Below, in pieces: positions 30,160 to 42,042 of a DNA stretch of 64,000 nt; position 1 is the stretch's first letter; each line of letters starts with the position of its first letter. Location: contig NC_035164.2 of NCBI RefSeq assembly GCF_001659605.2, positions 15,958,295 to 16,022,294 of the forward strand, read 5' to 3'. The notes beneath the pieces are model-generated. The model saw only the letters and a program-made list of their open reading frames with translations. It was not told where the DNA came from and did no database searches. A program made the position numbers and the translations under genes. This DNA is from Manihot esculenta (lineage: Eukaryota > Streptophyta > Magnoliopsida > Malpighiales > Euphorbiaceae).

Positions 30160-33060
30160 TCAGGGGAAGTACCTTTTCAAATGTTGGATATTCCAGGCAT
30201 GAGGCTCAGGGTTTCCCTGCATGTCCTCGATTCGATATATCCCTGGCTTGACCACTTTTGCTATTCTGAAGGGACCGCCGGCGCCAACTTTCCTACCGCC
30301 GCTCTCTTTCCTGTAGCTTCCAGGTTTCTCAGGGCCAGATCTCCTACTTTCAAGCTTCTTTCTCTTACCCTTTGATTGTAATAACGGGCTGCTCTTTGCT
30401 GATAAGCGGCAGTACGGACTTGAGCTTCCTCTCTGACCTTCTTTAGAGCATCCAAGTTACTTCTTAACTTATCGTCATTGGTGCTTTCACTATTGAATTG
30501 GACTCGATTAGTGGGGACCTGCAGCTCGATTGGAACCACAGCTTCAGTGCCAAACGCGAGTGCAAAATGCATCTCTTTAGTGGACGTTCTGGGGGTAGTT
30601 CGGAGTGCCCACAGGATGCTGTTGAGCTCCTCTGCCCAATTTGCCTTTGCCCCATCCAACCGCTTTTTCAATCCCTGGAGGATAGCTCTGTTAGTGACCT
30701 CTATTTGGCCGTTGGTCTGGGGATGGGCCACCGAGGAGAATTTGTGCCATATGCCCATATTCGTTGTGAATGCTCTGAAGGTATTGCAGTCAAATTGTTT
30801 GTCGTTGTCTGAGATGAGCACCCTCAGTATTCCGAACCTGCAGATGATGTTGCCCCATATGAAGTCTATCATCTTACGGGCTGTAATCGTGTGGACTGCC
30901 TCCGCCTCTAGTCATTTTGAGAAGTACTCCACAGCCACCACTACAAATTTTTTCTGCTCCGTGGTCTTAGAAAAATGTCCCAGGATGTCTATTCCCCACT
31001 GTGAGAACGGCCACGGGCTGGATATGCTGGACTGAGGAGTGGCTGGGATATTAATGGCATTGGCAAACCTCTAGCATATATCACATCTTCGGACAAACTC
31101 TTCGGCCTCTCTTTTAACAGTGGGCCAGTAGTATCCCTGCCTGAATATCTTGTTTGCTAGCGTTCCTGCTCCTTCATGAACTCCACACATTCCCCTGTGT
31201 ATTTCTTCCATCACTTTTATTGCCTCCTCCGGGCTCACACATCGGAGCCACGGGCTAGATTTCCCCCTTCTGTATAAAGTTCCCCTTACTGCTTGGTAAT
31301 TAGCGGCACGAGCTGCTATCTTCTTTGCTTCATCCTTCTCTTCAGGGAGCTTTCCCTTCTCCAGGTATTCTAGGTATGGGGTCATCCAGTTCTGGCTCTA
31401 CTCCACCTGCAATACAGTGGGCGTTTTGTCAAAGGCAGGTGCTTTAATGTGTTGTACGTATGCCTCGTCAGAGAGTTCTTCTAGCTCCTCTTTAAACAAT
31501 CGGCTGAGCAGGTCTGCCTCTTCATTCTCTTCTCGAGGTATTCTCTGATACCTGACTGTGATTCCCTGACTCTTGAGCTCGGCTTCTATGACCTTTACCT
31601 TCGCTAGGTAGTTCTACATGGTAGGGTCTCTGACCTGGTATGCCCCTATTATCTGATTGATCACTAGCTGAGAGTCACTATTCACCTCGAGGTCGGTTGC
31701 CCCTACCTCCATTGCTACCAACATTCCATTTATTAGGGCTTCATACTCCGCTACATTATTAGAGGCTTTGAATTCTAGGCGTAGAGCGTAGCAGACCTTA
31801 AATTCTTCAGGTCCCTTCAACATTATTCCTGCACCACTGCCCCCAGCGCCAGATGCCCCATCTACATATAGCTTCCAACTGAATTCTTGAGAGGACTGTC
31901 CTTCTCTCTCATTCCCCAACGCTTCCAAAGATTACTCACCCCGTTCCATCTGTTCTTCATTGAATGAGCACTCTGCTATGAAGTCAGCCAGGGCTTGAGA
32001 TTTTATGGTGGTCCGGGGTCGGTACTCTAAACAGTAAGGGCTAATCTTGATGGACTAGGCCAGCATTCGACCTGAGGTTTCCGGCCTGTGGAGAATCTTC
32101 TTCAGTGGCTAGTCTGTCATTACTACCCTCTGGTGGCTTTCCAGATAGACCCTAAACTTCCGGACTGCTAACAACAGAGCATATGCCATCTTCTCGATGT
32201 TCATATATCCGATCTCGGCGTCTTTAAGCACCTTGCTAATGTAAAATACTGGTTTTTGTTCTCCCCCTTCTACTCTAACCAACACTGCACTGACTGCTTG
32301 TTCTGAGGCTGACAAGTAGATCATGAGCTCTTCTCCCTCCAAGGGACTGCTAAGTACATGAGGCGAGCTGAGATAGCTTTTAAGCTCTTTGAAAGCTTCC
32401 CGACAGTCTTCAGTCCATTCGAAGTTTGGGACTTTCCTCAACTTCTTGAAGAACGGTAAGCATCTCTCTGCCGACCTCGACATTGAACGATTGAGCACCA
32501 CCACTCTTCCAGTAAGTCTCTGGACATCCCTCACACAGGTCGGCTCGGGCATGTTCAAGATAGCTTCCACCTTCTCGGGGTTGGGCTCAATGCCTTTTCC
32601 ACTTACCATATACCCCAAGAACTTTCCTTCCCTGATGAAGAAGGCGCACTTAGCCGGGTTTAGCCTCATTCTGTACTGCTCTAGCACCTCGAATACCTCT
32701 CTCAGATCCACCAAGTGCTGCTGAAAGGTCGGGCTCTTCACCACCATATCATCCACATATACTTCAACATTCCTGCCGATCTGATCTTTGAAGATTTTAT
32801 TCATCAATCTCTAGTATGTTGCCCCGGCATTTTTCAGCCTGAAAGGCATGGCCTTATAGCAGTAGGTTCCATCTTCTATTATGAATGAGGTCTTCTCTTC
32901 ATCCGATCTGTCCATTGGGATTTGATGGTAACCAGACATAGCATCCAAAGACAACATGTAATCAAAACCGGCCGTGGGGTCGACCATTTTATTAATATCA
33001 GGGAGGGGATAACAATCTTTGGGACATGCTTGGTTCAGGTCGGTGAAATCTATACACATC
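30160..33060 (-). pseudogene. pol: Tat pol: RT, RNase H and integrase (broken)
   Basis: The minus strand from 33060 reads MCIDFTDLNQACPKD (RT), SGYHQIPMDRSDEEKT, then a stop at 32808-32810, then VEVYVDDMVVKSPTF with the YVDD catalytic motif, and the RT connection. RNase H follows (31614-31928; KLYVDGASGAGGSGAG, NNVAEYEALINGM). Integrase has the zinc region HRGMCGVHEGAGTL...CDIC at 31071-31385, WGIDILGHF, SDNDKQFDC and HPQTNGQIEVTNRAI (30261-30872). After a frameshift near 30270 the C-terminus continues with GGPFRIAKVVKPG and ends HLKRYFP with TGA at 30160-30162. Stops occur at several places (for example after CDIC), so it is non-functional. The upstream part continues at 50989. Confidence 0.92.
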
Positions 33061-33065
33061 CTATA

Positions 33066-35293
33066 TGTAACGCCACGGAAAACCGGACCGCTACCGGCGC
33101 TAGGATCCGGGTCGATTTAAGACCGCCGGGACCCGTAGCAAGCCTGACATATAACCTGTAAACCTATATAATCCCATACATGATCAACAACATGCATAAA
33201 AATTAAAACTTTTCTTCATACATACTGTCATCAACTAACTCAACCTGTGCATACTCTGAACATATACATAACATAGTCCCTCTGTGGGATCTCATCAAGC
33301 CTTAAAGGCAAAACAACCTGTGTTGAGTTAGTTTACATAAACATCATAACATAAGATCATGTATATACAAAAGGGATTAACAATATATTATGGTCAAGCA
33401 CAACTCTATCCTCAATAACCTCATTACATAACATCCTGAATATGTTTACATTTCATCATAATACAATTGTCATGTCCACAAACTAACTATTACATACATA
33501 TGACTTTTTCTCTTCTTGCCTTCTCTATCTATCCCGTACCTGCAAACCTGGGGGTTAGGGGAGAGGGGTGAGCTAGATGCCCAGTGAGTAGAACTATAAA
33601 AAGAATATTTAAAACATGCTATCATGAAATGCGCCACTGCACAAACAAATCACACCACGGATGGACTGATTCAAAAATCCCTCAACTCCATGCCCGGCCC
33701 TATTATGGGCACCACAGGACTTCGTATTGCCCGGCCCTATTATGGGCACCACAGGACTTCGTATTGCCCGGCCCTATTATGGGCACCACAGGACTTCGTA
33801 TTGCCCGGTCCTATTATGGGCACCACAGGACTTCGTATACAGAAGGCTAATTAATCATCCTCATGTCCATCCACTATCATCTATCACAACAATACAATGC
33901 GGCATAGTCGTGAATTCTAATGCAAACAACCTATAATATGATCATGATGCATGAAGCATGATAAAAGCATTTCATTTCTTAATTTAAAAAGGTTAAGTTT
34001 AGTTCCACTCACCTCTGGCAGACTCTGACAAACTCTGTAGCAGCTGGCTCACTGCTGGGGTCCTTGGTTCCTCGGGTCCGAACCTACACAGGTGGACTCC
34101 AATGAGGGACCAAACATACAAAAACATAACTCTAATATATTCCCCAAAAACCCCCCTAAAACATCCTGAAAATATCACATAGAGATATGCATGGAGTGGC
34201 TGAACAGGGCACTTTCGGCGGCACCTTCGGCGGCCGAAAGTCCTGGACAGAGACGAAACTCAGGTAGGTTCGGCGGCACCTTCGGCGGCCGAAAGTGCCA
34301 GACAGAGACGAAAGTCTCTTTTCGGGGGCAACTTCGGCAGCCGAAAGGCCTGCCTCCCCAGCCATGTTCGGCGGCCGAAAGTGCCTTCGGCTGCCGAACC
34401 TGGTTTCTGCCAAAGGGCAGAAACTTGGCTCCTTTGTGCATTTTCGCCTCCAAACTCACCAATCATGCATATACCTCAACCAAATCATGCATACAAGTTC
34501 CTAGGGGCCTCAAAACATCAAATACCCCAACTACAACACTTCAAACACCCACAATCAACACACATTGACCAAAACATCAATATTTACCCATAACTCAACA
34601 TATAACCTAACATGCATTTCTACTCATAGATCTAGCATAAAACTTACTTAAAACATATAAGGAGCTTAAGATCGGCCCTTACCTCTTGAAGATCGAGAGG
34701 GAGACGACCTAAACTTGGAGATTCACGAAAATGAGCTCCTGAGTTCCCAAAGCTCCAAAACTTGGTTTAAATGCTCAAAACTTGCAAATGTGAGTTTAAA
34801 ACTCAAGAAAAATGGAAGAGATTTGGAGGAAGAACACTAGATTTGCAAAAGGAAGGTCGGAAGCTCGCTGTGGCTGAAAATGGGAGAAAGCTCGCCCATT
34901 TCGGCTAAGTGCCCCATTTATAGGTGGCTGGCCAGGCCACGTTCGGGGGCCGAATGTGCCTCCGCATCCATGCAATGTTCAGCGGCCGAACTTGACTTTC
35001 GGCGGCCGAACCTGAACTTCCCTAACTCATGCTTTCGGGGGCCTAATGTGCCTCCAAAACGCATGCATGTTCGGCGGCCGAACTTGACTTTCGGCGGCCG
35101 AACCTGGGTTTTCCTCCAATGCTATTTTCATGCAAAAACTCATTTAATTTCATACTTAAAACCATTAAAAACATGAAAACGTTTTACGAAAACGTTTTAC
35201 AAAAACATGATTTTACCCTTCTAGAGGTCTCCGACATCCGGGATCCCACCGGACGGTAGGAATTCCGATACCGGAGTCTAGCCGGGTATTACA
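33066..35293 (-). repeat. Element B 3' LTR
   Basis: A 2228-bp LTR. On the minus strand it runs TGTAATACCCGGCTAG to GGCGTTACA. It has a TATA box at 34916-34922 and GCC-palindrome clusters at about 34213-34400 and 34940-35105. A tandem repeat of about 37 bp (CCCGGCCCTATTATGGGCAC...) is present in four copies at 33691-33838; the partner LTR has six. Confidence 0.95.
33691..33838. repeat. 37-bp minisatellite in LTR B, four copies
   Basis: Four units beginning CCCGGCCCTATTATGGGCAC. The fourth is a variant with CCCGGTCC and a changed end. It lies at the same LTR position as the different tandem repeats of the other family members. Confidence 0.9.
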
Positions 35294-35330
35294 TTCTCCC
35301 CCCCTTAAGAACATTCGTCCCCGAATGTTC
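35294..35330 (-). other. Polypurine tract and hairpin of element B
   Basis: The minus strand reads arms GAACATTCG and CGAATGTTC around GGGA (35309-35330), then TTAAGGGGGGGAGAA up to the LTR. The loop differs from A and E (AGGA) but the arms are the same. Confidence 0.85.
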
Positions 35331-35402
35331 CTCACTAGCACACATAGCATGGCAAAGAACATAACACACATACAAGGCACATAAACACATAGGGATCTAA
35401 CC

Positions 35403-38400
35403 TTAAAAGAGATGAGGGTACTGCTGGAGCATAGACTCCCGTGTCTCCCAAGTGCATTCTTCCAAGTTGTGGTGGTTCCACACGACTTTCACCATCGGGA
35501 TTTCCTTGTTTCTTAACTTTCTGATCTGGGTGTCTATGATCCGCACTGGCTGTTCAACATAGGTGAGATCCTCTTGGACCTCCACATCAGGCCCACTAAG
35601 AACCTTGCTCGGATCTGACACAAACTTCCTCAACATTGAAACATGGAAAACCGGATGGATTCTTTCCATCGAAGCAGGTAAATCCAGTTTATACGACACA
35701 TTCCCAATCTTTTGCAAGATTTCAAAGGGTCCGATGTATCGTGGGGCTAGTTTACCTTTCTTCCCGAAGCGAACCACTCCCTTCATTGGAGACACCTTGA
35801 GCAATACCAGATCCCCCTCCTGAAACTCTAACTGTCTTCTGCGGACGTCTACATAGCTCTTCTGTCTGCTTGCAGCAGTCTTGATTCTTTCTCTGATTAT
35901 GGGTACCACCCTGCTGGTGATCTCTACTAACTCAGGCCCTGCCAAGGCCTTTTCTCCAACTTCCTCCCAGCAAACAGGTGATCTGCACTTCCTTCCATAC
36001 AAAGCTTCATATGGAGCCATCCCGATGCTAGCATGATGGCTGTTGTTGTAGGCAAACTCCACCAAAGGTAGATGCTGCCTCCAAGAACCGCCAAAGTCTA
36101 GCACACACATTCTGAGCATATCCTCGATAGTCTGGATGGTCCTTTCTGACTGTCCATCAGTCTGGGGGTGGAAGGCAGTACTGAAATCCAACCTAGTACC
36201 CATGGCATTCTGCAGACTCCGCCAAAATCTGGAGGTGAACTGGGGCCCTCTATCTGACACTATAGAAACAGGAACCCCATGCAGTCTGACTATCTCGTCT
36301 ACATACACCTGCGCCAACTTGTCCACAGAATAACCACTCCTGACAGGGATGAAGTGAGCAGATTTGGTGAGTCTGTCCACAATCACCCATATGGAGTCCA
36401 ACCTGTTGGACGTCGCCGGTAACCCCACTACGAAGTCCATAGCTATATTTTCCCATTTCCACTCTGGAATAGGTAGCGGGTTAAGCATTCCAGCCGGCTT
36501 CTGATGTTCCAGCTTCACCCTCTGACACACTTCGCAGGCTGACACGAACTGTGCCACTTCTTTCTTCATCGCTGGCCACCAATAAACCTTCTTCAAATCT
36601 TGATACATCTTGGTGGCTCCGGGGTGAATGCTGTATCTTGCATTATGAGCCTCTCTCATAATGTCTCCTTTTAGCCCAATGTCATCTGGTACACATAGTC
36701 TGCTCCCATAGCGGAGGATCCCCTTGCTGTCGAATCTGAACTCACTATCATTGCCTGACTGAACAGTCCTGGCAATCTTCACTAACTCCGGGTCCTCATG
36801 TTGTTTCTGAGCCACCTGCTCCAGAAACACGGGTGCCACTCTCATCTGGTCCACCAAGGCACCTGTACCAGACAACTCCAACTGTAGACCTTCCTCAATA
36901 AGCTTGTAGAACTCCTTCACCACTGGTCTCCTCTCTGCCGCGATGTGGGATAGACTGCCTAGTGACTTCCGGCTTAGGGCGTCTGCCACGACATTCGCCT
37001 TACCCGGATGGTACTGAATCTTGCAATCATAGTCACTCAGCAGCTCCACCCACCTCCTCTGCCTCAGATTCAAATCTCTTTGACTCAGGATGTACTGCAG
37101 GCTCTTATGATCTGTAAAGATCTCACATTTCACCCCATAGAGGTAATGCCTCCACATCTTGAGTGCAAAGATTACTGCTGCCATCTCTAGGTCATGTGTG
37201 GGGTAATTCAACTCATGCTTCTTTAGCTGCCTAGAAGCATAAGCGATCACCCTCTCCTTCTGCATTAGTACACAACCCAGTCCCATACGGGATGCATCAC
37301 AAAAGACCGTAAAGTCCTCATCACTAGATGGCAGAGCTAAAACTGGTGCTGAAGTCAACCTCTTCTTAAGCTCTTCGAAACTCTCCTCGCACTGGTCGGT
37401 CCACAGAAACTTCTGATTCTTCCTGGTTAGTCTGGTCAGAGGAGCTGCTATCTTTGAGAAGTCCTGAACGAACCTCCTGTAGTAACCTGCCAAACCCAAG
37501 AAACTTCTAATCTCTGTCACTGAAGTGGGTCTAGGCCAGTTAGCCACAGTTTCTGTCTTCTTGGGATCTACCTCAATACCATTCTCTGACACTACATGCC
37601 CCAAGAACGAAATGCTCCTCAGCCAGAACTCACATTTAGAGAACTTGGCATACAAGCCATGTTCCCTCAAAGTCTGCAAGACCAACCTCAGATGATGGGC
37701 ATGCTCCTCTGCATTCCTGGAATACACTAAGATATCATCTATGAAGACAATAACGAAGTGATCCAGGTACTGGCTAAACACTCGGTTCATGAGGTCCATG
37801 AATGCTGCAGGGGCGTTAGTTAACCCGAACGGCATTACAAGGAACTCAAAATGCCCATATCTGGTCCTGAAGGCTGTCTTCGGCACATCCTCATCCCTTA
37901 TCCTTAGCTGATGGTACCCCGATCTTAGATCTATTTTGGAGAAACAACCCGCTCCAGCTAGCTGGTCGAATAGATCATCGATCCTAGGCAATGGGTACCT
38001 ATTCTTGGTAGTGACTTTGTTCAACTGCCTGTAGTCGATACAAAGTCTAAGGGATCCATCCTTCTTCCTCACAAACAAGACCGGAGCACCCCAAGGTGAG
38101 GTACTCTGTCGGATGAAACCCTTTTCTACCAGCTCTTGCAATTGCTCTTTCAACTCCTTTAACTCGGCTGGAGCCATCCTGTAGGGAGGGATAGAGATCG
38201 GTCTAGTTCCAGGCATCAACTCTATCTCGAACTCTATCTCCCTAGCAGGTGGTAAACCTGGAAGCTCATCAGGAAAGACATCCTGAAACTCTCTGACAAC
38301 TGGCACCGAGGCCGGCTCCCTGACCTGACTGTCTAGCTCTCTCACATGAGCTAAGTACCCCTGACATCCCTTCCTAAGCAACCTACGAGCCTGAAGAGCT

Positions 38401-39026
38401 GATATCAGACCTCTAGGTGTGCCCCTCTTGTCTCCTCTGAAGACGACCTCTGACCCGTTCTGATCTCTGAACCTGACTACCTTGTCCCTGCAGTCCAAGG
38501 TAGCACCATGGGTAGATAGCCAATCCATCCCTAGAATGACGTCAAAGTCTGTCAAATCTAGAACCACAAGGTCGGCGGAGAGGCATCTTCCCTCAATAAA
38601 AACTGGACTGTACTGGCAGACTGACACTGCCACTGACGGGTCACACTTGGGTCCACTGACCCATAGGGGACACTCTAACCCAGAGACTATCAGACCTAAC
38701 CTCTCAACGGCTCTCGGAGCAATAAATGAATGAGATGCACCCGGGTCCATTAATGCATACACATCAGAACACCCAATGACGAGATTACCTGACACCACGG
38801 TGTTGGATGTGTTAGCCTCCTGCTGTGTCATGGTGAAGATCCTGGCTGGAGCTGATGGACCTTCACCTCGGGAACCAGAAGAAGAGGCTGCCCCTCTCCC
38901 TATACCTCTGCCACTGCCCTGAGTTGTGGCTGGAACTGCTGGCTGTGCCACACTACCAGAAGCTGTCTGCTGGGGCTGGCCCATAAAAGGCGCTCTAGGA
39001 CAATCCCGAGCTATGTGTCCCTCCTG
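35403..39026 (-). CDS. pol: Element B Pol: protease, RT, RNase H, integrase, chromodomain
   Basis: An open frame of 1193 residues from MGQPQQ at 38984, and open back to the Gag stop. It carries out reverse transcription and integration. Numbered from that Met: protease DPGASHSF with catalytic D80; RT about 275-450 ([31 protein letters not shown], catalytic FIDD at 414-417); RNase H about 555-680 with D563, E600 and D625; integrase zinc site (H780, H787, C817, C820) and catalytic D850, D911 and E947, exactly the D,D-35-E spacing. The C-terminus has [11 protein letters not shown] and [13 protein letters not shown], a chromodomain-like tail of the Tekay/Del chromoviruses that is thought to guide insertion into heterochromatin. 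It is expressed with Gag as one frame, so the upstream TGA blocks it. Confidence 0.93.
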   Translation of the reverse strand, partial: QEGHIARDCPRAPFMGQPQQTASGSVAQPAVPATTQGSGRGIGRGAASSSGSRGEGPSAPARIFTMTQQEANTSNTVVSGNLVIGCSDVYALMDPGASHSFIAPRAVERLGLIVSGLECPLWVSGPKCDPSVAVSVCQYSPVFIEGRCLSADLVVLDLTDFDVILGMDWLSTHGATLDCRDKVVRFRDQNGSEVVFRGDKRGTPRGLISALQARRLLRKGCQGYLAHVRELDSQVREPASVPVVREFQDVFPDELPGLPPAREIEFEIELMPGTRPISIPPYRMAPAELKELKEQLQELVEKGFIRQSTSPWGAPVLFVRKKDGSLRLCIDYRQLNKVTTKNRYPLPRIDDLFDQLAGAGCFSKIDLRSGYHQLRIRDEDVPKTAFRTRYGHFEFLVMPFGLTNAPAAFMDLMNRVFSQYLDHFVIVFIDDILVYSRNAEEHAHHLRLVLQTLREHGLYAKFSKCEFWLRSISFLGHVVSENGIEVDPKKTETVANWPRPTSVTEIRSFLGLAGYYRRFVQDFSKIAAPLTRLTRKNQKFLWTDQCEESFEELKKRLTSAPVLALPSSDEDFTVFCDASRMGLGCVLMQKERVIAYASRQLKKHELNYPTHDLEMAAVIFALKMWRHYLYGVKCEIFTDHKSLQYILSQRDLNLRQRRWVELLSDYDCKIQYHPGKANVVADALSRKSLGSLSHIAAERRPVVKEFYKLIEEGLQLELSGTGALVDQMRVAPVFLEQVAQKQHEDPELVKIARTVQSGNDSEFRFDSKGILRYGSRLCVPDDIGLKGDIMREAHNARYSIHPGATKMYQDLKKVYWWPAMKKEVAQFVSACEVCQRVKLEHQKPAGMLNPLPIPEWKWENIAMDFVVGLPATSNRLDSIWVIVDRLTKSAHFIPVRSGYSVDKLAQVYVDEIVRLHGVPVSIVSDRGPQFTSRFWRSLQNAMGTRLDFSTAFHPQTDGQSERTIQTIEDMLRMCVLDFGGSWRQHLPLVEFAYNNSHHASIGMAPYEALYGRKCRSPVCWEEVGEKALAGPELVEITSRVVPIIRERIKTAASRQKSYVDVRRRQLEFQEGDLVLLKVSPMKGVVRFGKKGKLAPRYIGPFEILQKIGNVSYKLDLPASMERIHPVFHVSMLRKFVSDPSKVLSGPDVEVQEDLTYVEQPVRIIDTQIRKLRNKEIPMVKVVWNHHNLEECTWETRESMLQQYPHLF

Positions 39027-40382
39027 TCAACATCTGAAACATGCATTAGTCCCAGCTCGACACACTCCCCTGTGCGGTCTTCCACATCTCTGGCATTCTG
39101 TACCATCTGAGCCTGAGCTCGAGCCATCGCCGAATCCCAGACCGGATTTCAACTTGTTCCAAAACTTATTCTTCTTCGGCTTCTTGGTGGTGCTATCCCA
39201 CCTCTTCTTACCTGAGCTCTGAGAAGAGAAACCTGGTCCTCCTCTGCTTAGGGTCTTAACCCCTGAAGACTGGGTCACTGATTGCTTCACTGACCCCTCA
39301 ACTATAGCACTTGCTTCCATTCTTCGAGCCATATCCACCACAGTGTGGAAACTTTCTCTCTCAGCTGACTGAACCAATGAGGAGTACCTGGAATGCAGCT
39401 TCATAACATATTTCTTGGCTTTCTTCGTATCTGAATCTAGAGCTTGCCCTGAAAAAGGCAATAGCTCCAAGAATTTATCCGTGAACTCCTCTACACTCAT
39501 GTGCTCTGACTGCCTCAGTTGATCAAACTCAATCATTTTCAGTTCTCTAGAACTGTCTGGAAAAGCCCATCCAGCGAACTCATTCGCAAATTCTTCCCAT
39601 GTCATACCGTCTAGTCTCGGGTCCACATAACACTTGAACCATTCCCGTGCCTTCTTGCACTTTAAAGTGAACCCTGCCATCTGAATGGCCCTGCTGTCAC
39701 TTGCCCCTAGCTCATCAGTTATTGTCTTCACCACTCTCAGATACTCAAAGGGGTCATCCCCTGACTTGTATTTGGGAGCATCTAGCTTGAGGTAGTCTGT
39801 CATCTTTACCTTGCTCCCATCGACTGAGCTAGGTCTAAGAGGTTGAGTAACTGGGGCTGTTGATTCTGTAGGTGGTGGAGGTGGAGGTGCAGCATTCCCC
39901 GAGGTGGGGTTTGCCGGGTTTGGATAGAAGGGTGAGGGTGGATAAGCTGGGTACTGTGTATAGGGTGGATAGAAAGGTGGATAAGGCATGTAGGTAGGGT
40001 AGGGGTTAAAGCTGGAGTAATCCGATGTGCCTCCCATCGGATACCCTGAACCTTGTGGGAAGGGTGGATAATGGGGTGGAAAACCATACCCCGAGGCCTG
40101 AACGCCTCCCTGAGACTCCCCTGTCCCCTCTTCCTGCGTGCTCACATCTAGGTTCCCATCCCTCCTCTGATCCTCTTCCATAACCTCCCTCACATCTGAA
40201 GAACTTCCTCCTCTATCTGTCCCCCTCCTGCTAGCATCAAAAGACCTTCTAGGGTCCCTTGACACTCTCTCTCTGTTGGCTCTACAAGACATTGCCCTAG
40301 GCAATGTAGGAGGACGGGCGCTCGTGCCCTCATCCTCAGGTGGCACTCCAGTCAATCGTGCAGATCGACGAGTTCCTCTCAT
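39027..40382 (-). CDS. gag: Element B Gag, cut by a TGA in the zinc knuckle
   Basis: 451 residues starting MRGTRRSARLTGVPPEDEG at 40382, the start shared by the family; an upstream in-frame Met at 40415 lies before the splice acceptor. It has a basic, Ser/Arg-rich N-terminus, a Pro/Tyr-rich linker with PYPPFYPPYTQYP, the Gag core (EWFKCYVDPRLDGMTWEEFA) and a first knuckle CQRCGRPHRGVC. The second knuckle reads ACFRC and then TGA (39027-39029), where A and E have Gly followed by QEGH. After the stop the same frame continues [10 protein letters not shown] into pol. So this is one nonsense change in an otherwise continuous Gag-Pol of about 1,660 codons. Confidence 0.92.
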   Translation of the reverse strand: MRGTRRSARLTGVPPEDEGTSARPPTLPRAMSCRANRERVSRDPRRSFDASRRGTDRGGSSSDVREVMEEDQRRDGNLDVSTQEEGTGESQGGVQASGYGFPPHYPPFPQGSGYPMGGTSDYSSFNPYPTYMPYPPFYPPYTQYPAYPPSPFYPNPANPTSGNAAPPPPPPTESTAPVTQPLRPSSVDGSKVKMTDYLKLDAPKYKSGDDPFEYLRVVKTITDELGASDSRAIQMAGFTLKCKKAREWFKCYVDPRLDGMTWEEFANEFAGWAFPDSSRELKMIEFDQLRQSEHMSVEEFTDKFLELLPFSGQALDSDTKKAKKYVMKLHSRYSSLVQSAERESFHTVVDMARRMEASAIVEGSVKQSVTQSSGVKTLSRGGPGFSSQSSGKKRWDSTTKKPKKNKFWNKLKSGLGFGDGSSSGSDGTECQRCGRPHRGVCRAGTNACFRC

Positions 40383-40653
40383 CCTATTCTCTGAAAAACA
40401 GCTCATAACAAGCAAACATTAGCATCATATGGTTCATGTGGGCACACATGAACCCTCATCACATACATCACATAGCATAGCATATCATCAATGCACATGT
40501 ACAAAATCATGGCATTTCACATCATCATACAAGACAGGACTCAACATCCTATCCTAGTGGACATGACCTTCCTATTGTGCTTGACCTTCTATAACCTCTA
40601 TGAGCCCGACACTCTAGGTCCGACCATATGAACCTAGGGCTCTGATACCATTC
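40383..40653 (-). other. Element B leader with primer-binding site
   Basis: The untranslated leader. The complement of TGGTATCAGAGC is at 40639-40650, three bases inside the 5' LTR end: initiator tRNA-Met primer site. Confidence 0.9.
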
Positions 40654-42042
40654 TGTAACGCCCCGAAAAATCGGACCGCTACCGGCGCTAGGATCCGGGT
40701 CGACTTAAGGCCGCCGGGACCCGTAGCAAGCCTGACATATAACCTGTAAACCTATATAATCCCATACATGATCAACAACATGCATAAAAATTAAAACTTT
40801 TCTTCATACATACTGTCATCAACTAACTCAACCTGTGCATACTCTGAACATATACATAACATAGTCCCTCTGTGGGATCTCATCAAGCCTTAAAGGCAAA
40901 ACAACCTGTGTTGAGTTAGTTTACATAAACATCATAACATAAGATCATGTATATACAAAAGGGATTAACAATATATTATGGTCAAGCACAACTCTATCCT
41001 CAATAACCTCATTACATAACATCCTGAATATGTTTACATTTCATCATAATACAATTGTCATGTCCACAAACTAACTATAACATACATATGACTTTTCCTC
41101 TTCTTGCCTTCTCTATCTATCCCGTACCTGCAAACTTGGGGGTTAGGGGAGAGGGGTGAGCTAGATGCCCAGTGAGTAGAACTATAAAAAGAATATTTAA
41201 AACATGCTATCATGAAATGCGCCACTGCACAAACAAATCACACCACGGATGGACTGATTCAAAAATCCCTCAACTCCATGCCCGGCCCTATTATGGGCAC
41301 CACAGGACTTCGTATTGCCCGGCCCTATTATGGGCACCACAGGACTTCGTATTGCCCGGCCCTATTATGGGCACCACAGGACTTCGTATTGCCCGGCCCT
41401 ATTATGGGCACCACAGGACTTCGTATTGCCCGGCCCTATTATGGGCACCACAAGACTTCGTATTGCCCGGCCCTATTATGGGCACCACAGGACTTCGCAT
41501 ACAGAAGGCTAATGAATCATCCTCATGTCCATCCACTATCATCTATCACAACAATACAATGCGGCATAGTCGTGAATTCTAATGCAAACAACCTATAATA
41601 TGATCATGATGCATGAAGCATGATAAAAGCATTTCATTTCTTAATTTAAAAAGGTTAAGTTTAGTTCCACTCACCTCTGGCAGACTCTGACAAACTCTGT
41701 AGCAGCTGGCTCACTGCTGGGGTCCTTGGTTCCTCGGGTCCGAACCTACACAGGTGGACTCCAATGAGGGACCAAACATACAAAAACATAACTCTAATAT
41801 ATTCCCCAAAAACCCCCTAAAACATCCTGAAAATATCACATAGAGATATGCATGGAGTGGCTGAACAGGGCACTTTCGGCGGCACCTTCGGCGGCCGAAA
41901 GTCCTGGACAGAGACGAAACTCAGGTAGGTTCGGCGGCACCTTCGGCGGCCGAAAGTCCCAGACAGAGACGAAAGTCTCTTTTCGGGGGCAACTTCGGCA
42001 GCCGAAAGGCCTGCCTGCCCAGCCATGTTCGGCGGCCGAAAG
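40654..42042 (-). repeat. Element B 5' LTR, downstream part
   Basis: The U5-side 1389 bp of the 5' LTR, nearly identical to 33066 onward. It carries six copies of the 37-bp minisatellite (41280-41503) against four in the 3' LTR. It ends at GAAAG (42038-42042), the copia TSD. Confidence 0.95.
41280..41503. repeat. 37-bp minisatellite in LTR B, six copies
   Basis: Six units beginning CCCGGCCCTATTATGGGCAC. The fifth has CACAAGACTT in place of CACAGGACTT and the last has a changed end. Confidence 0.9.

Noticed and set aside
33584..33854. Open frames of 70-136 codons across the 37-bp LTR minisatellite (also 41172-41598)
   Set aside because: The unit is 37 bp, so all three frames stay open and cycle; this is a repeat artefact.
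41280..41503. Regular direct repeats that could suggest a CRISPR array
   Set aside because: Units are contiguous with no unique spacers, sit in a plant LTR, and no cas genes are present.
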